A DNA stretch of 64,000 bases, from assembly GCA_014763545.1 (NCBI GenBank), contig JACXVD010000017.1:1-64000 (forward strand), written 5' to 3'. The position numbers and the translations under genes are program-made. Shown piece after piece: positions 55,011-63,370 of this stretch. Position 1 is the first letter of the stretch. Every line of letters begins with the position of its first letter. The notes under the pieces were generated by a model. It was given only the letters and a program-made list of their open reading frames with translations, was not told the origin of the DNA and did no database searches. This stretch comes from Sphingomonadales bacterium. GTDB taxonomy: Bacteria; Pseudomonadota; Alphaproteobacteria; Sphingomonadales; Sphingomonadaceae.

Positions 55011-55165
55011 CGCGACGAAGTTAGCGCCAACTCACGCTGCGTGAAATGGCAAAGCACCGCAAATGCGCACGTTTCGCGAAGTCTTCGCGCGGCTGGCGCA
55101 TGCGCGCTTGCCCACGAACCGGCCCCTGCCAAACCTCCGGCATCAACCACTTCCGGAGTATCACC

Positions 55166-55687
55166 ATGTCCCAGGCCGCCGCCCGCCACGCCAACCCGTT
55201 CGAGCTGTCCCGCCCCACCCGCGCGCTGGTGGCACTGGCCTGCGTCGGCATGAGCGGGGCTCTGGCGCTCGCGCTGGCTCGCATGGCAACGGGGGTTACG
55301 CCGGATCTGCCGGCCGCGAGGACACTGGCGGTGACGCTCCATATCGCAACCGTCGTCCCCGCTGTTCCCCTGGGTGGATGGCTCCTGCTGGCGCGCAAGG
55401 GCACTGCGAGGCACAAGCTGCTCGGCAAGGTCTGGGTCGCACTGATGGTGGTCACGGCGCTGTCCGCCATCTTCATCCGGCAATTGCACCACGGTGAACT
55501 CAGCTGGATTCACATTTTCGTCCCGCTCACGCTCTTCGGCGCATGGCGTGCGGTCGCGACCGCGCGATCGGGCAATATCGCCGCGCATAAGCGGCAAATC
55601 GTCGGCATGTATCTCGGCGCGCTGCTGATCCCGGGGCTGTTTACCTTCGTCCCCGGGCGCATGATGTGGGTGTGGCTGCTGGGCTGA
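55166..55687 (+). CDS. DUF2306 integral membrane protein
   Basis: A 173-residue protein with four predicted helices and the DUF2306 features: LHIATVVPAVPLGGWLLLARKGTARHKLLGKVW (in segments), HHGELSWIHIFVPLTL and NIAAHKRQIVGMYLGALLIPGLFTF. Conserved histidines within the helices hint at haem or metal binding, but no function is established. ATG 55166 is preferred; the frame from 55046 adds basic sequence with no family character. Its divergent pairing with a LytTR membrane regulator suggests that the regulator controls it. Confidence 0.87.
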   Translation: MSQAAARHANPFELSRPTRALVALACVGMSGALALALARMATGVTPDLPAARTLAVTLHIATVVPAVPLGGWLLLARKGTARHKLLGKVWVALMVVTALSAIFIRQLHHGELSWIHIFVPLTLFGAWRAVATARSGNIAAHKRQIVGMYLGALLIPGLFTFVPGRMMWVWLLG

Positions 55688-55697
55688 ACGCGCCTGT

Positions 55698-56639
55698 TCA
55701 GGCGCACAGCCGGGGCCGCACAGCCAGCTCGTCTTCCCTCGCAACCCGGTTCGCGCCGCGCGCCCGGCCAAGCACCAGCGCCAGTTCGGCGCGCTGCAGC
55801 GTATCGTCGCCCGATCGCGCCAGCCGTGCCACGCCTGCGCTGACCGACAGGCTGACCTCTCCGCCGCCGCTGCCACACGCGGCTCCGCGGGTCGCGCTGG
55901 AGATCGCTTCGACCAGATCGCAGGCGAGATCCTCGGCGGCGACCAGACCGTCTGCCGGCATCAGGGCCGCGAACAATTCGTCGCCGATCCGGGCGACGAT
56001 ATGGTCGCGTCGCAACCCCTCGCGCAGGAAACCGGCGAAGGCGACCAGCAGCCGGTCGCCCTCGCTCGCCCCATGCCGCAAATTGAGCGCGCGGAATTGA
56101 TCGAGCGAGAACAGTGCCAGGCTGCCACAGGCATCGCGGCGCACGAGATGGCGCAGCATGGCGGTGAAGGCGCGGCGATTGGCAAGGCCGGTCAGCGGGT
56201 CGGTCATCGCCGCGGCGAACAGGCGTTCCTCGAGCCGCCGACGATCGTCGATCGAACGCAATATGCCGATCGCTCCGCGGCTGGCGCCGCGCTTGTCGTG
56301 CAGTGCATGCAGCGTCAGCACATACCATGCGGCCTCGCCCGCGACGGTCTGCAGCTCCAGCTCGAGCGACGGGGCGACGCTCTCCCCCCCGATCACCGAC
56401 AGGCAATAGTCGCGCAAGGCGGCGGCGTGGCCGGGTGCCGCGAGATCGGCGATGTGGGGCGCAATCAGCATTTCGCGCGGAGCGAAGCCGAGCCGGGCCG
56501 CACCGGGCGATGCCTGCTCGATAAAACCTGCGCGATCGCATTTGATGAAGATGTCGCTGCCAGACTTGGCCAGCAGGCCATAAAATGCCGCCCCTTCGCG
56601 AAGGGTAAAATGCGCCCCCATATGATATAGTGCCCCCAC
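55698..56639 (-). CDS. PAS-GGDEF protein with a degenerate active site
   Basis: A 313-residue protein with an N-terminal PAS-like sensor (FIKCDRAGFIEQASPGAARLGF) and a C-terminal diguanylate cyclase fold (TDPLTGLANRRAFTAML, then FSLDQFRALN). The GGDEF signature reads R-I-G-D-E-L, so the first Gly is lost and the last Phe is changed. The upstream metal-site Asp is in SLDQFR. Cyclase activity is therefore doubtful; it may bind GTP or c-di-GMP as an effector. An alternative start at 56621 removes six residues. The region upstream is AT-rich and probably the promoter. Confidence 0.88.
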   Translation of the reverse strand: MGALYHMGAHFTLREGAAFYGLLAKSGSDIFIKCDRAGFIEQASPGAARLGFAPREMLIAPHIADLAAPGHAAALRDYCLSVIGGESVAPSLELELQTVAGEAAWYVLTLHALHDKRGASRGAIGILRSIDDRRRLEERLFAAAMTDPLTGLANRRAFTAMLRHLVRRDACGSLALFSLDQFRALNLRHGASEGDRLLVAFAGFLREGLRRDHIVARIGDELFAALMPADGLVAAEDLACDLVEAISSATRGAACGSGGGEVSLSVSAGVARLARSGDDTLQRAELALVLGRARGANRVAREDELAVRPRLCA

Positions 56640-56807
56640 TATAGTCGTTGCCCGTCAGCAACCCGAAAACACAAATTCTATATTATACGCGCTGCTCCGT
56701 CAGGCAGTTAAACAGGTTAACTAACGCGTATAATATTCGAATCATTATGTTTTTTGATTAACCATATTCGAAGTGATGGCGAGTCATTTCGAGCGTCGTC
56801 GGGGTTT

Positions 56808-57461
56808 TCACAACTCGATCATGATCCGCACCTTGTCCGGCACGGTGCCGAAGGCCTGGGCAATGCGTTCACGGCTGCGCGCGACAAGTTCGATCGCCTC
56901 GCTGTCGGGACCGTTTCCGGCGAGCGTTTCCAGCGGTACGTCGAGCGTTCCGGCAATCGCGGAGAGGCGGCTGCCGAGCGGCTTCGCCTTGCCCTGTTCC
57001 CACGCCCACACGGTCGGCTTGCTGACCCCCAGCCGGTCGCCCAATTGTTCGAGCGTCATGCCGCGTTCCTTGCGCAGGCGCTGGAGGCGGGCCCCGAAGG
57101 ATTCGTCGGGCTGGGCCCCCAGCCCCTGCGGAAGCGCGAATTCCGCGTCGCTGCGCAACCGGGTCGCGCTCAGCGCGGCGGCACTGATCGCCTGGTCGAA
57201 CTGGCAGCCGTAAAGCCTTCCGCTGGCCCAGACCACCCGCGCCGGGGTCAGCCCGGCGTGGGGCAGGTCGATGTCGATCACCCCGCCGACCTCCAGCGCC
57301 GCCTCGGTTTCGATCAGCAGGCCGGTGGTCGAGGCATTGTGCAGCTGCACCGGCACCGCCGCGGCCCCTTGCGGCACGCCTTGCGTCTCGAAATGCAGGC
57401 TGCGCCGCGCCTCGCCGCGCTGCCTCGCTTCACCTTCGGTCAGTTGTGCCTTGATTACCAT
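56808..57461 (-). CDS. PilZ domain fused to an XRE-type HTH
   Basis: A 217-residue two-domain protein. The N-terminal part looks like a PilZ domain: basic stretch RQRGEARRSLHFE with spaced arginines, then the NxSxxG motif (HNASTTGLLIE), the usual c-di-GMP-binding elements. The C-terminal part is a clear XRE/cro helix-turn-helix (LQRLRKERGMTLEQLGDRLGVSKPTVWAWEQGKAKP). ATG 57461 is chosen because a longer frame to 57725 overlaps lysC. It could be a c-di-GMP-responsive regulator, and the nearby GGDEF gene supports this. The 193-base upstream gap has an inverted GCTTAC/GTAAGC pair (57509-57541). Confidence 0.85.
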   Translation of the reverse strand: MVIKAQLTEGEARQRGEARRSLHFETQGVPQGAAAVPVQLHNASTTGLLIETEAALEVGGVIDIDLPHAGLTPARVVWASGRLYGCQFDQAISAAALSATRLRSDAEFALPQGLGAQPDESFGARLQRLRKERGMTLEQLGDRLGVSKPTVWAWEQGKAKPLGSRLSAIAGTLDVPLETLAGNGPDSEAIELVARSRERIAQAFGTVPDKVRIMIEL

Positions 57462-57654
57462 TGCTGCAGACTCCTCGTCCGAGCACTCGGCTGGAATGGC
57501 TAAGGCAAGCTTACCCGAAATGGTCAACGCATGCGTAAGCACGCGGACAGGCGCGGTTTGGAGAGACGGCGCAATCCGCGCGATACGCGCGGGCATACGG
57601 CCCGCACCGGGGCCATCGAATGACCGTAAAATGCGAGTGCCCGGTGGGGCGCGA

Positions 57655-58935
57655 TCAGGCCGCTTCGTCGTCCGCGTCGAGGCCGTAGGCGCTATGCAGC
57701 ACGCGCACTGCCAGCTCGGTCTCATCCTCGTCGATCAGCACCGAAACCTTGATCTCGCTGGTGGTGATCGCCTGGATGTTGATCCCGCGATCCGCCAGCG
57801 CCTTGAACATCGTGCTGGCAACGCCGGCATGGCTCTTCATGCCAACGCCGACGACGCTGATCTTGGCGACCTTGCTGTCGGTGATGATGCGGTTGAAACC
57901 GATTTCGCCGCGCCGGTCTTCCAGCAGCGCCTGTGCGCGGGCGAGGTCGGCCTGGGGCACGGTGAAGGTGACGTCGGTCTCGCCCTTGTCGCGGCCCACG
58001 TTCTGGATGATCATGTCGACATTGATCGACGCCTGCGCGAGCGGGCCGAAGATATTGGCCACCGCGCCGGGCTTGTCGGGCACGCGGGTGAGGATCACCT
58101 TGGCCTCGTTCTTGTCATGCGCGATGCCGGTGACGAGCTGGCGTTCCATTTCACCATCCTTCAGCAATTGTTCCATCTCCTCTTCGGAGACGATCATGGT
58201 TCCGGGCAATTCGTCGGCAGGGGTCGCATCGTCGTCGACGAAGCTGGAGAGCACCTGCACGCGCACCCCTTCCTTCATGGCGAGCCCGACCGAGCGGGTC
58301 TGCAGCACCTTGGCGCCCACGCTCGCGAGTTCGAGCATTTCCTCGTAGGTCACTGCCTTCAGCTTGCGCGCGCGCGCCACGATGCGCGGGTCGGTGGTAT
58401 AGACCCCGTCGACATCGGTGTAGATGTCGCAGCGGTCCGCGCCCAGCGCGGCAGCCACCGCCACGGCAGAGGTATCCGAACCGCCACGGCCCAGCGTGGT
58501 CACCCGGCCATCGGCGCTGATGCCCTGGAAACCGGGCACGACGGCGATCTCGCCGCCCGCCATCGCCGCGATCATCGCATCCGCCTCGATCGCCTCGACG
58601 CGCGCCTTGGCATGCGCTTCGACCGTGCGGATCGGCACCTGCCAGCCCAGCCAGCTGCGCGCCTTGCAGCCCATCGCCTGCAGCGTGAGCGCCAGCAAGC
58701 CGCTGGTCACCTGTTCGCCGCTGGCGACGACCACGTCGTATTCGGCCGGGTCGTAGAGCGGGTTCGCCTCGCGGCAGAAATTCACCAGCCGGTCGGTCTC
58801 GCCCGCCATGGCCGAAACGACCACGGCCACCTCGTGCCCGGCAGCCTGCTGCTTGCGCACGATATTGGCCACGCGCCGGATGCGCTCGGTCCCGGCCATG
58901 GAGGTGCCGCCGAATTTCATCACGATACGGGCCAA
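57655..58935 (-). CDS. lysC: Aspartate kinase
   Basis: Phosphorylates aspartate in the first step of lysine, threonine and methionine synthesis. The 426-residue protein has the kinase motif VMKFGGTSMAG at residues 5-15, the substrate segment VVSAMAGETDRL, GRGGSDTSAVAVAAAL and a C-terminal pair of ACT domains (AKVILTRVPDKPG and ISVVGVGMKSHAGVASTMF) for allosteric feedback. A frame overlapping it by the PilZ gene is only the extended, discarded one. It is divergent from ubiG with 53 bases between. Confidence 0.96.
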   Translation of the reverse strand: MARIVMKFGGTSMAGTERIRRVANIVRKQQAAGHEVAVVVSAMAGETDRLVNFCREANPLYDPAEYDVVVASGEQVTSGLLALTLQAMGCKARSWLGWQVPIRTVEAHAKARVEAIEADAMIAAMAGGEIAVVPGFQGISADGRVTTLGRGGSDTSAVAVAAALGADRCDIYTDVDGVYTTDPRIVARARKLKAVTYEEMLELASVGAKVLQTRSVGLAMKEGVRVQVLSSFVDDDATPADELPGTMIVSEEEMEQLLKDGEMERQLVTGIAHDKNEAKVILTRVPDKPGAVANIFGPLAQASINVDMIIQNVGRDKGETDVTFTVPQADLARAQALLEDRRGEIGFNRIITDSKVAKISVVGVGMKSHAGVASTMFKALADRGINIQAITTSEIKVSVLIDEDETELAVRVLHSAYGLDADDEAA

Positions 58936-58988
58936 GCGAAATCGTCCTTACGCTGGAATCGTCAACCGGGCGCTGCTAGCCATGCTGC

Positions 58989-59732
58989 ATGGCCAATGCA
59001 ACTGTCGCAACTGAAACCATCCGTGCAAGCGAAGCTGCCCATTTCGGCGCGCTCGCCCGGGAGTGGTGGGATCCCAAGGGTTCCTCCGCGATGCTCCACA
59101 AGCTCAACCCGGTGCGGCTGGGCTTCATCCGCGATGCGGTGGATTTCCATTGGGGCGGCGACACCGCAGGGGTGCGCCCGCTGGCCGGCAAGCGCGCGCT
59201 CGATATCGGTTGCGGTGCGGGGCTGCTGTGCGAACCGCTGGCGCGGCTGGGCGCGGCGGTCACCGGGGTGGACGCCGCAGCCGAGAGCATCGCGGTGGCG
59301 CGCGACCATGCGGCGGGCGGCGGCCTGGCGATCGATTACCGCGCAGGCGAGCTGGCCGCGCAGGCGCTGGGCCGGTTCGACCTCGTCACCTCGATGGAGG
59401 TGATCGAACATGTCGCCGACAAACCCGCCTTCATCGCCGAACTGGCGCGCCATCTTGCGCCGGGCGGGCTGATGGTGCTGTCGACCCCCAACCGCACCCC
59501 GCAGGCAAAGCTGCTGCTGGTCGAAGCGGCGGAGCGAATCGGCATGGTCCCGCGCGGGACGCATCACTGGGCCGACTTCGTCACGCCGGACGAATTGCTC
59601 GAACTGCTGGCCGACGCAGGCCTGGCGATGGGCGAGCCGATGGGCATTGCCTTCTCGCCGATGAAGGGCCTGCACCTGTCGACCGGCGACCTGTCGCTCA
59701 ACTACATCGTGACCGCGACCGCTCAGGGCTGA
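58989..59732 (+). CDS. ubiG: Bifunctional ubiquinone methyltransferase (2-polyprenyl-6-hydroxyphenol methylase / 3-demethylubiquinol 3-O-methyltransferase)
   Basis: S-adenosylmethionine-dependent methyltransferase of ubiquinone synthesis, acting twice on ring hydroxyls. Features: FGALAREWWDPKGSSAMLHKLNPVRLGFI at the N-terminus (in segments), the SAM motif ALDIGCGAGLLCEPLARLGA near residue 70, FDLVTSMEVIEHV, and GTHHWADFVTPDEL before the C-terminus. The 247 residues match UbiG. It shares a short divergent promoter with lysC and converges with the phosphodiesterase gene, overlapping by 10 bp. Confidence 0.95.
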   Translation: MANATVATETIRASEAAHFGALAREWWDPKGSSAMLHKLNPVRLGFIRDAVDFHWGGDTAGVRPLAGKRALDIGCGAGLLCEPLARLGAAVTGVDAAAESIAVARDHAAGGGLAIDYRAGELAAQALGRFDLVTSMEVIEHVADKPAFIAELARHLAPGGLMVLSTPNRTPQAKLLLVEAAERIGMVPRGTHHWADFVTPDELLELLADAGLAMGEPMGIAFSPMKGLHLSTGDLSLNYIVTATAQG

Positions 59733-60778
59733 TAATCCCCGCTGGCGCGCAGCAGCACCGCGGCGCCGGGATGGTCGGTGAAGATGCCGTCCACTCCGGC
59801 CTTGACCAGCAGGCCCATCAGCACCGGGAAACCGCCGACGCCGGACGGGTTGTCATTACTGCGCAGCGCGGGCGGCATGAAGGCGTTCTCACGCCGCAGC
59901 GTCCAGGCGTGGACCTGCAGCCCGGCTGCATGCGCATCGCCGACAAAGGCGCTCGGCGTGCCATCGGGCTGCAGGATCAGGCGCATGTCCGCCCCCACGG
60001 CATCGGCATAGGTCGCGACCAGCGCCAGCCCCTGCGGCGTCGCCATCTCGGCATAGGTCAGGTCCGGGCGATCCGCCGGGCTGCCTTCGGCCTCCATCAG
60101 CTGCACCAGTTTCAGCTTCGTATGCTGCCGCGCGCGCAGCAGCGGGTCGATCTCGAAGCACTGGATGAACACCGGATCGCCATGCTCGGCATATCCCGCC
60201 GCCGCGAGTTGCGGCAGCAGCGCAGCGACCATGTCGCGGCCCAGCGCGGCCTTGAAATACATCACATGCTTCATCTCGGGATAGATCCCGATCCGGCGAC
60301 CGGTTTCGGCTTCCTTGCGTTTCACCAGCGCGAGGATTTCGGCCAGCGTCGGCACCTCGAACTGCCCGTCATAGGCGGTGTTGTCCGGGCGGATCGCGGG
60401 CAGTCGCTCCTTCGCGCGGAGCGTCTTCAGCTCGGCGAGGGTGAAATCCTCGGTAAACCAGCCGGTGACCTCCTGCCCGTCGATCAGCCTGGTCGCCTTG
60501 CGGTCGGCGAATTCGGGATGGTCGGCAACGTCGGTAGTGCCCGAAATATCGTTCTCGTGCCGCGCGACCAGCACGCCGTCGCTGGTGAAGACAAGGTCCG
60601 GCTCGATATAGTCCGCGCCTTCGTCGATCGCGCGTTCATAGGAGGCGAGCGTATGTTCGGGCCGCTCCCCGCTCGCGCCGCGATGGCCGATGATCAGCGG
60701 CACTGCCGGGTCGGCTGCCGCCGGGAGGGCAAAAAGCGCCGCGGCGATCGCGGCGAGCAGGAGGGTGAGTTGCTTCAT
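59723..60778 (-). CDS. Exported glycerophosphodiester phosphodiesterase
   Basis: Releases glycerol-3-phosphate from deacylated phospholipid headgroups in the periplasm. The protein begins with a signal peptide (MKQLTLLLAAIAAALFALPAAA) and has the GDPD motifs IIGHRGASGERPEHTLASYERAID (in two parts), DYIEPDLVFTSDGVLVARHEND and a late VDGIFTDHPG. ATG 60778 is preferred to 60790 (four residues longer) as it starts the signal peptide cleanly. Length about 351 fits the GlpQ-type periplasmic class (about 358). Neighbours give no functional link. Confidence 0.93.
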   Translation of the reverse strand: MKQLTLLLAAIAAALFALPAAADPAVPLIIGHRGASGERPEHTLASYERAIDEGADYIEPDLVFTSDGVLVARHENDISGTTDVADHPEFADRKATRLIDGQEVTGWFTEDFTLAELKTLRAKERLPAIRPDNTAYDGQFEVPTLAEILALVKRKEAETGRRIGIYPEMKHVMYFKAALGRDMVAALLPQLAAAGYAEHGDPVFIQCFEIDPLLRARQHTKLKLVQLMEAEGSPADRPDLTYAEMATPQGLALVATYADAVGADMRLILQPDGTPSAFVGDAHAAGLQVHAWTLRRENAFMPPALRSNDNPSGVGGFPVLMGLLVKAGVDGIFTDHPGAAVLLRASGDYQP

Positions 60779-60821
60779 CGCGGGCACCATGCGCCGGGTT
60801 GCACCGAGGTCAAGCGGGGGG

Positions 60822-61331
60822 TCAAGCGGTCAGCGCCGCGATCACGCGGCGGACATATTGCTCGCGTGCTGCCCAGTCCCCGGCAATACGGGTGAACGGC
60901 ACCCCGGCGCGCAGCAGCATCTCCTCCGCCACCGCAGCGAAGCGCGCGCGGCCTGCGTCGCTGCCGAACATGCGCGTGCCATCGGCCTGCCATGGCGTGT
61001 CGGCGGCGAACAGCAGGTAGTGGTCCGCCTTGTCATAGGCGAGCAATTCGTCCGGCACTTCGCCGAACAGCATCTGCGCCCAGGCCGACGTCATCAGCGG
61101 GTCGGTGTCGAGCAGGACCAGCGGCGGCCTGTCCGCACAGGCGGCGCGCATCGCCGCATCCTGCCCGCGCGCGATCGCCAGCAGATCGTCCATGGTAAAG
61201 GCGGTGCCATGCTCCTCGGCGTAGGCGCGGCCATATTCGGGCACCCAGGGGCAGCCCAACTCGCGCGCCAGCCGCTCTGCCAGCACCGACTTGCCGGTGC
61301 TTTCCGCGCCGTGGAAACAGATGCGGATCAT
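60822..61331 (-). CDS. NadR-like ribosylnicotinamide kinase
   Basis: A 169-residue P-loop kinase resembling the C-terminal kinase domain of NadR, which phosphorylates nicotinamide riboside. The Walker A motif is HGAESTGKSVLAERLA (residues 7-22), the second signature is WVPEYGRAYAE and a Walker B-like DTDPLMTSAW is present. It lacks the N-terminal HTH and adenylyltransferase domains of enteric NadR, so it acts as a stand-alone kinase. Its ATG overlaps the pnuC stop by 4 bp, which links it directly to nicotinamide riboside import. Confidence 0.9.
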   Translation of the reverse strand: MIRICFHGAESTGKSVLAERLARELGCPWVPEYGRAYAEEHGTAFTMDDLLAIARGQDAAMRAACADRPPLVLLDTDPLMTSAWAQMLFGEVPDELLAYDKADHYLLFAADTPWQADGTRMFGSDAGRARFAAVAEEMLLRAGVPFTRIAGDWAAREQYVRRVIAALTA

Positions 61332-61897
61332 GCCGGCTGCTGCGCCCTTTCAGCCCGCAGCCATTCGACCAGCCCGACCGCCGACAGCAACAGGAACGCA
61401 GCGTAGAGCCCGGCGGTCAGCTGCAGGTCGCGCTGGATATAGAGCGCGATCGAAGCCACATCGATCGCGATCCATAACACCCAGTTCTCGATCCGGCGAA
61501 GCGAGAGCAGCACCTGCGCGACCACGCTGGCGCCGGTGATCGCGGCATCGGCATAGGGCATTGCGGCATCGGTCATGCGGTGCATCGCCATCCCCTGCCC
61601 CAGCGTCCAGGCGACGACCAGCGCCAGCGCGCCGATCCGCGCCGGCCAGCCCATCCGCTGCACCGCCACTGCATGGTCCAGCCCGCCCGCGCGCGCCCAC
61701 AGCAGCCAGCCCCAGCCCTGCACCGCGAAGAAGAAGACCTGCAGCCCCGCCTCGCCATACAGCTTCGCCTCGAAGAAGATCAGCGCATAGAGCGCGACCA
61801 TCGCCATGCCGAAGGGGTAGTTCCAGATGCTGCGCCGCACGAGCAGGCCGATATTGGCCAGCCCGAGCGCCACGGCGATGATTTCCAGCACATTCAC
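61328..61897 (-). CDS. pnuC: Nicotinamide riboside transporter
   Basis: Inner-membrane facilitator of 189 residues with about seven helices: LEIIAVALGLANIGLLVRRSIWNYPFG holds the PnuC helix-1 to -2 junction (WNYPFGM is characteristic), then VFFFAVQGWGWLLW and WVLWIAIDVASIALYIQRD. Import of nicotinamide riboside and its trapping by the overlapping kinase gene supports NAD salvage. Length is slightly below enteric PnuC (239) but normal for alphaproteobacteria. It lies 20 bases after the Spx/ArsC-like gene on the same strand. Confidence 0.93.
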   Translation of the reverse strand: MNVLEIIAVALGLANIGLLVRRSIWNYPFGMAMVALYALIFFEAKLYGEAGLQVFFFAVQGWGWLLWARAGGLDHAVAVQRMGWPARIGALALVVAWTLGQGMAMHRMTDAAMPYADAAITGASVVAQVLLSLRRIENWVLWIAIDVASIALYIQRDLQLTAGLYAAFLLLSAVGLVEWLRAERAQQPA

Positions 61898-61916
61898 CCG
61901 TCAGCCCCCAGCGCGG

Positions 61917-62264
61917 TCAGGCCAGCGCATTGGCCCAGGCGCGCGCGTCGAAGCCGACCAGCAGCCCGCCGGGATGTTCGACCACGGGGCGTTTGATGGT
62001 GGATGTATGCCCGGCCATGATCTCCACCGCCTTGCCGGCGTCGATCCCGTCCTTCAGCTCGTCGGGCAGCGCGCGGAAGGTCGTCCCGCGGCGGTTGAGC
62101 AGCACCTCCCACCCCGCCTCGCCGGCCCAGACCCTGAGCTTCGCCGGATCGACGCCCTGCTTCTTGTAGTCGTGGAAGTCGTAGGCGATCCCCTGCTCGT
62201 CGAGCCATTTGCGCGCCTTCTTGACCGTGTCGCAATTGGGAATGCCGTAGAGGGTGATGGTCAC
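61917..62264 (-). CDS. ArsC/Spx/YffB family protein
   Basis: A 115-residue thioredoxin-fold protein. The N-terminus ITLYGIPNCDTVKKARKWLD has one cysteine in the NCDTVKKA motif of YffB/Spx-type proteins, followed by YDFHDYKKQGVDPAKL and STIKRPVV (the cis-Pro region). YffB members are thought to be glutathione-dependent thiol reductases, not true arsenate reductases. It overlaps the upstream monooxygenase-like gene by 4 bp and comes before pnuC, probably one transcription unit. Confidence 0.9.
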   Translation of the reverse strand: MTITLYGIPNCDTVKKARKWLDEQGIAYDFHDYKKQGVDPAKLRVWAGEAGWEVLLNRRGTTFRALPDELKDGIDAGKAVEIMAGHTSTIKRPVVEHPGGLLVGFDARAWANALA

Positions 62265-62575
62265 GATGGGTCCTTGGCTTCGAAGTGATGGATGCGCGGA
62301 TCGGCGCAGGCGAACAGCGTGTAGCTCGCATAATAGCTATCGCGGCCCCGGCGCTGGACCGCAAGATGCTCTGCCTGCCGCCCCCAGCCGCGCGCCGATG
62401 GCTCGTCCGCCCATTCGGACAGGGCGATTACCTCGCCATCGTCGGAAGTATAGCTCTTGAACGAGCGGAAGCCGGGCTGCACTCGCGCCAGCGCCTCCAT
62501 CGCCGCGGCATCGGCAGCATATGCGGCGGCGTCCATATCGGCGCGCTTGCGGTTGCGGAACACCACCAGATACAT
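62261..62575 (-). CDS. Antibiotic biosynthesis monooxygenase (ABM) domain protein
   Basis: A 104-residue dimeric alpha/beta-barrel type protein: MYLVVFRNRKRADMD, then MEALARVQPGFRSFKSYTSDDGEVIALSEW and HLAVQRRGRDSYYASYTLF, the usual order of ABM domains. Such proteins range from quinol monooxygenases to haem-degrading enzymes; no catalytic residue marks a specific activity here. It is the first gene of a minus-strand set with the Spx-like gene. The 187-base gap upstream holds one copy of a dispersed palindromic repeat. Confidence 0.85.
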   Translation of the reverse strand: MYLVVFRNRKRADMDAAAYAADAAAMEALARVQPGFRSFKSYTSDDGEVIALSEWADEPSARGWGRQAEHLAVQRRGRDSYYASYTLFACADPRIHHFEAKDPS

Positions 62576-62607
62576 CGCTCATCCCCCTTTTGCGGCCCGA
62601 TGATACA

Positions 62608-62640
62608 CCAGGACATGGACCGGGTGTTACACTGTCCTGG
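62608..62640 (-). repeat. Dispersed palindromic repeat, copy 2
   Basis: On the minus strand this 33-base element starts CCAGGACAGTGTAACA and ends CGGTCCATGTCCTGG; its ends pair (CCAGGACA with TGTCCTGG). It matches 46789-46817 at 27 of 29 positions and is followed on the plus strand by CCCGAAAAAA. It lies in the gap upstream of the ABM gene, so it could also be a binding site or an RNA hairpin. Confidence 0.75.
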
Positions 62641-62762
62641 CCCGAAAAAACCTGCCGGGCGCGTGGCGGCGAAAACCGGGCGGCGCTGGCGCTGGTCGGG
62701 GCGGCGGATCATGCCGGGCGTGCTAGCGCAGCCGCGCCGTGTAGGACAGGGGGCCGGCCCGC

Positions 62763-63233
62763 TTATCCCTTCGCCAGATGCGCGTCGGCAATCGCCACCG
62801 CCAGCGCGTCGGCGGCATCGGCCCCGGCCACGGCGATGCCGGGCAGCAACACCTTGAGCATCGCCTGGACCTGCGCCTTTTCCGCCGCACCGGTGCCGAC
62901 CACCGCCTTCTTCACCAGCCGTGCGGCATGTTCGTTGACCGGCAGCGACCCGCGCCCGCAGGCCGCCAGCACCGCACCGCGCGCCTGCGCCAGCTTGAGC
63001 GTGCTCTGCGGGTTCTTGTTGACGAAGACTTCCTCCACCGCCGCGCGGTCGGGCGCATATTGCCCGATCACCGCATGCACCGCGTCGTGCAAGTGGAGCA
63101 GCCGCTCGGCCAGCGGCGCCTTGCTGTCGGTCGCAATCTGGCCGTTGGCGATATGCGCCAGCCGCGCCCCTTCGCTGCGGACGATGCCCCAGCCGGTGCA
63201 GCTGAGCGAGGGGTCGAGGCCGAGGATCAGCAC
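62763..63233 (-). CDS. ruvC: Crossover junction endodeoxyribonuclease RuvC
   Basis: Resolves Holliday junctions with RuvAB during recombinational repair. The 156-residue protein starts [15 protein letters not shown], with the first catalytic Asp at residue 6; the Glu is in [25 protein letters not shown] (segments) and the final acidic pair in [16 protein letters not shown]. All four acidic positions appear to be present. It follows the yebC gene on the same strand, the common yebC-ruvC order in bacteria, with 137 bases between. Confidence 0.95.
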   Translation of the reverse strand: MLILGLDPSLSCTGWGIVRSEGARLAHIANGQIATDSKAPLAERLLHLHDAVHAVIGQYAPDRAAVEEVFVNKNPQSTLKLAQARGAVLAACGRGSLPVNEHAARLVKKAVVGTGAAEKAQVQAMLKVLLPGIAVAGADAADALAVAIADAHLAKG

Positions 63234-63275
63234 CGCCGATCCCGCAAATCGGGCTGGTTCAGGCCTCGGCGAAAA

Positions 63276-63318
63276 CGGTTCTTGCCGAGAACCGGCGCGC
63301 AGTGGACATCAATGTCCA
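63276..63318 (-). other. Two small hairpins between yebC and ruvC
   Basis: CGGTTCT-TGCCG-AGAACCG (63276-63294) and TGGACAT-CA-ATGTCCA (63303-63318) are perfect stems in the 137-base gap. Neither is followed by a T run. They may weaken read-through from yebC into ruvC or mark a promoter for ruvC. Confidence 0.5.
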
Positions 63319-63370
63319 TGAGCACCGGGAGCGCAGGCAAGGACCGTTTGCAGCCCGGCATGAAGCAGCC

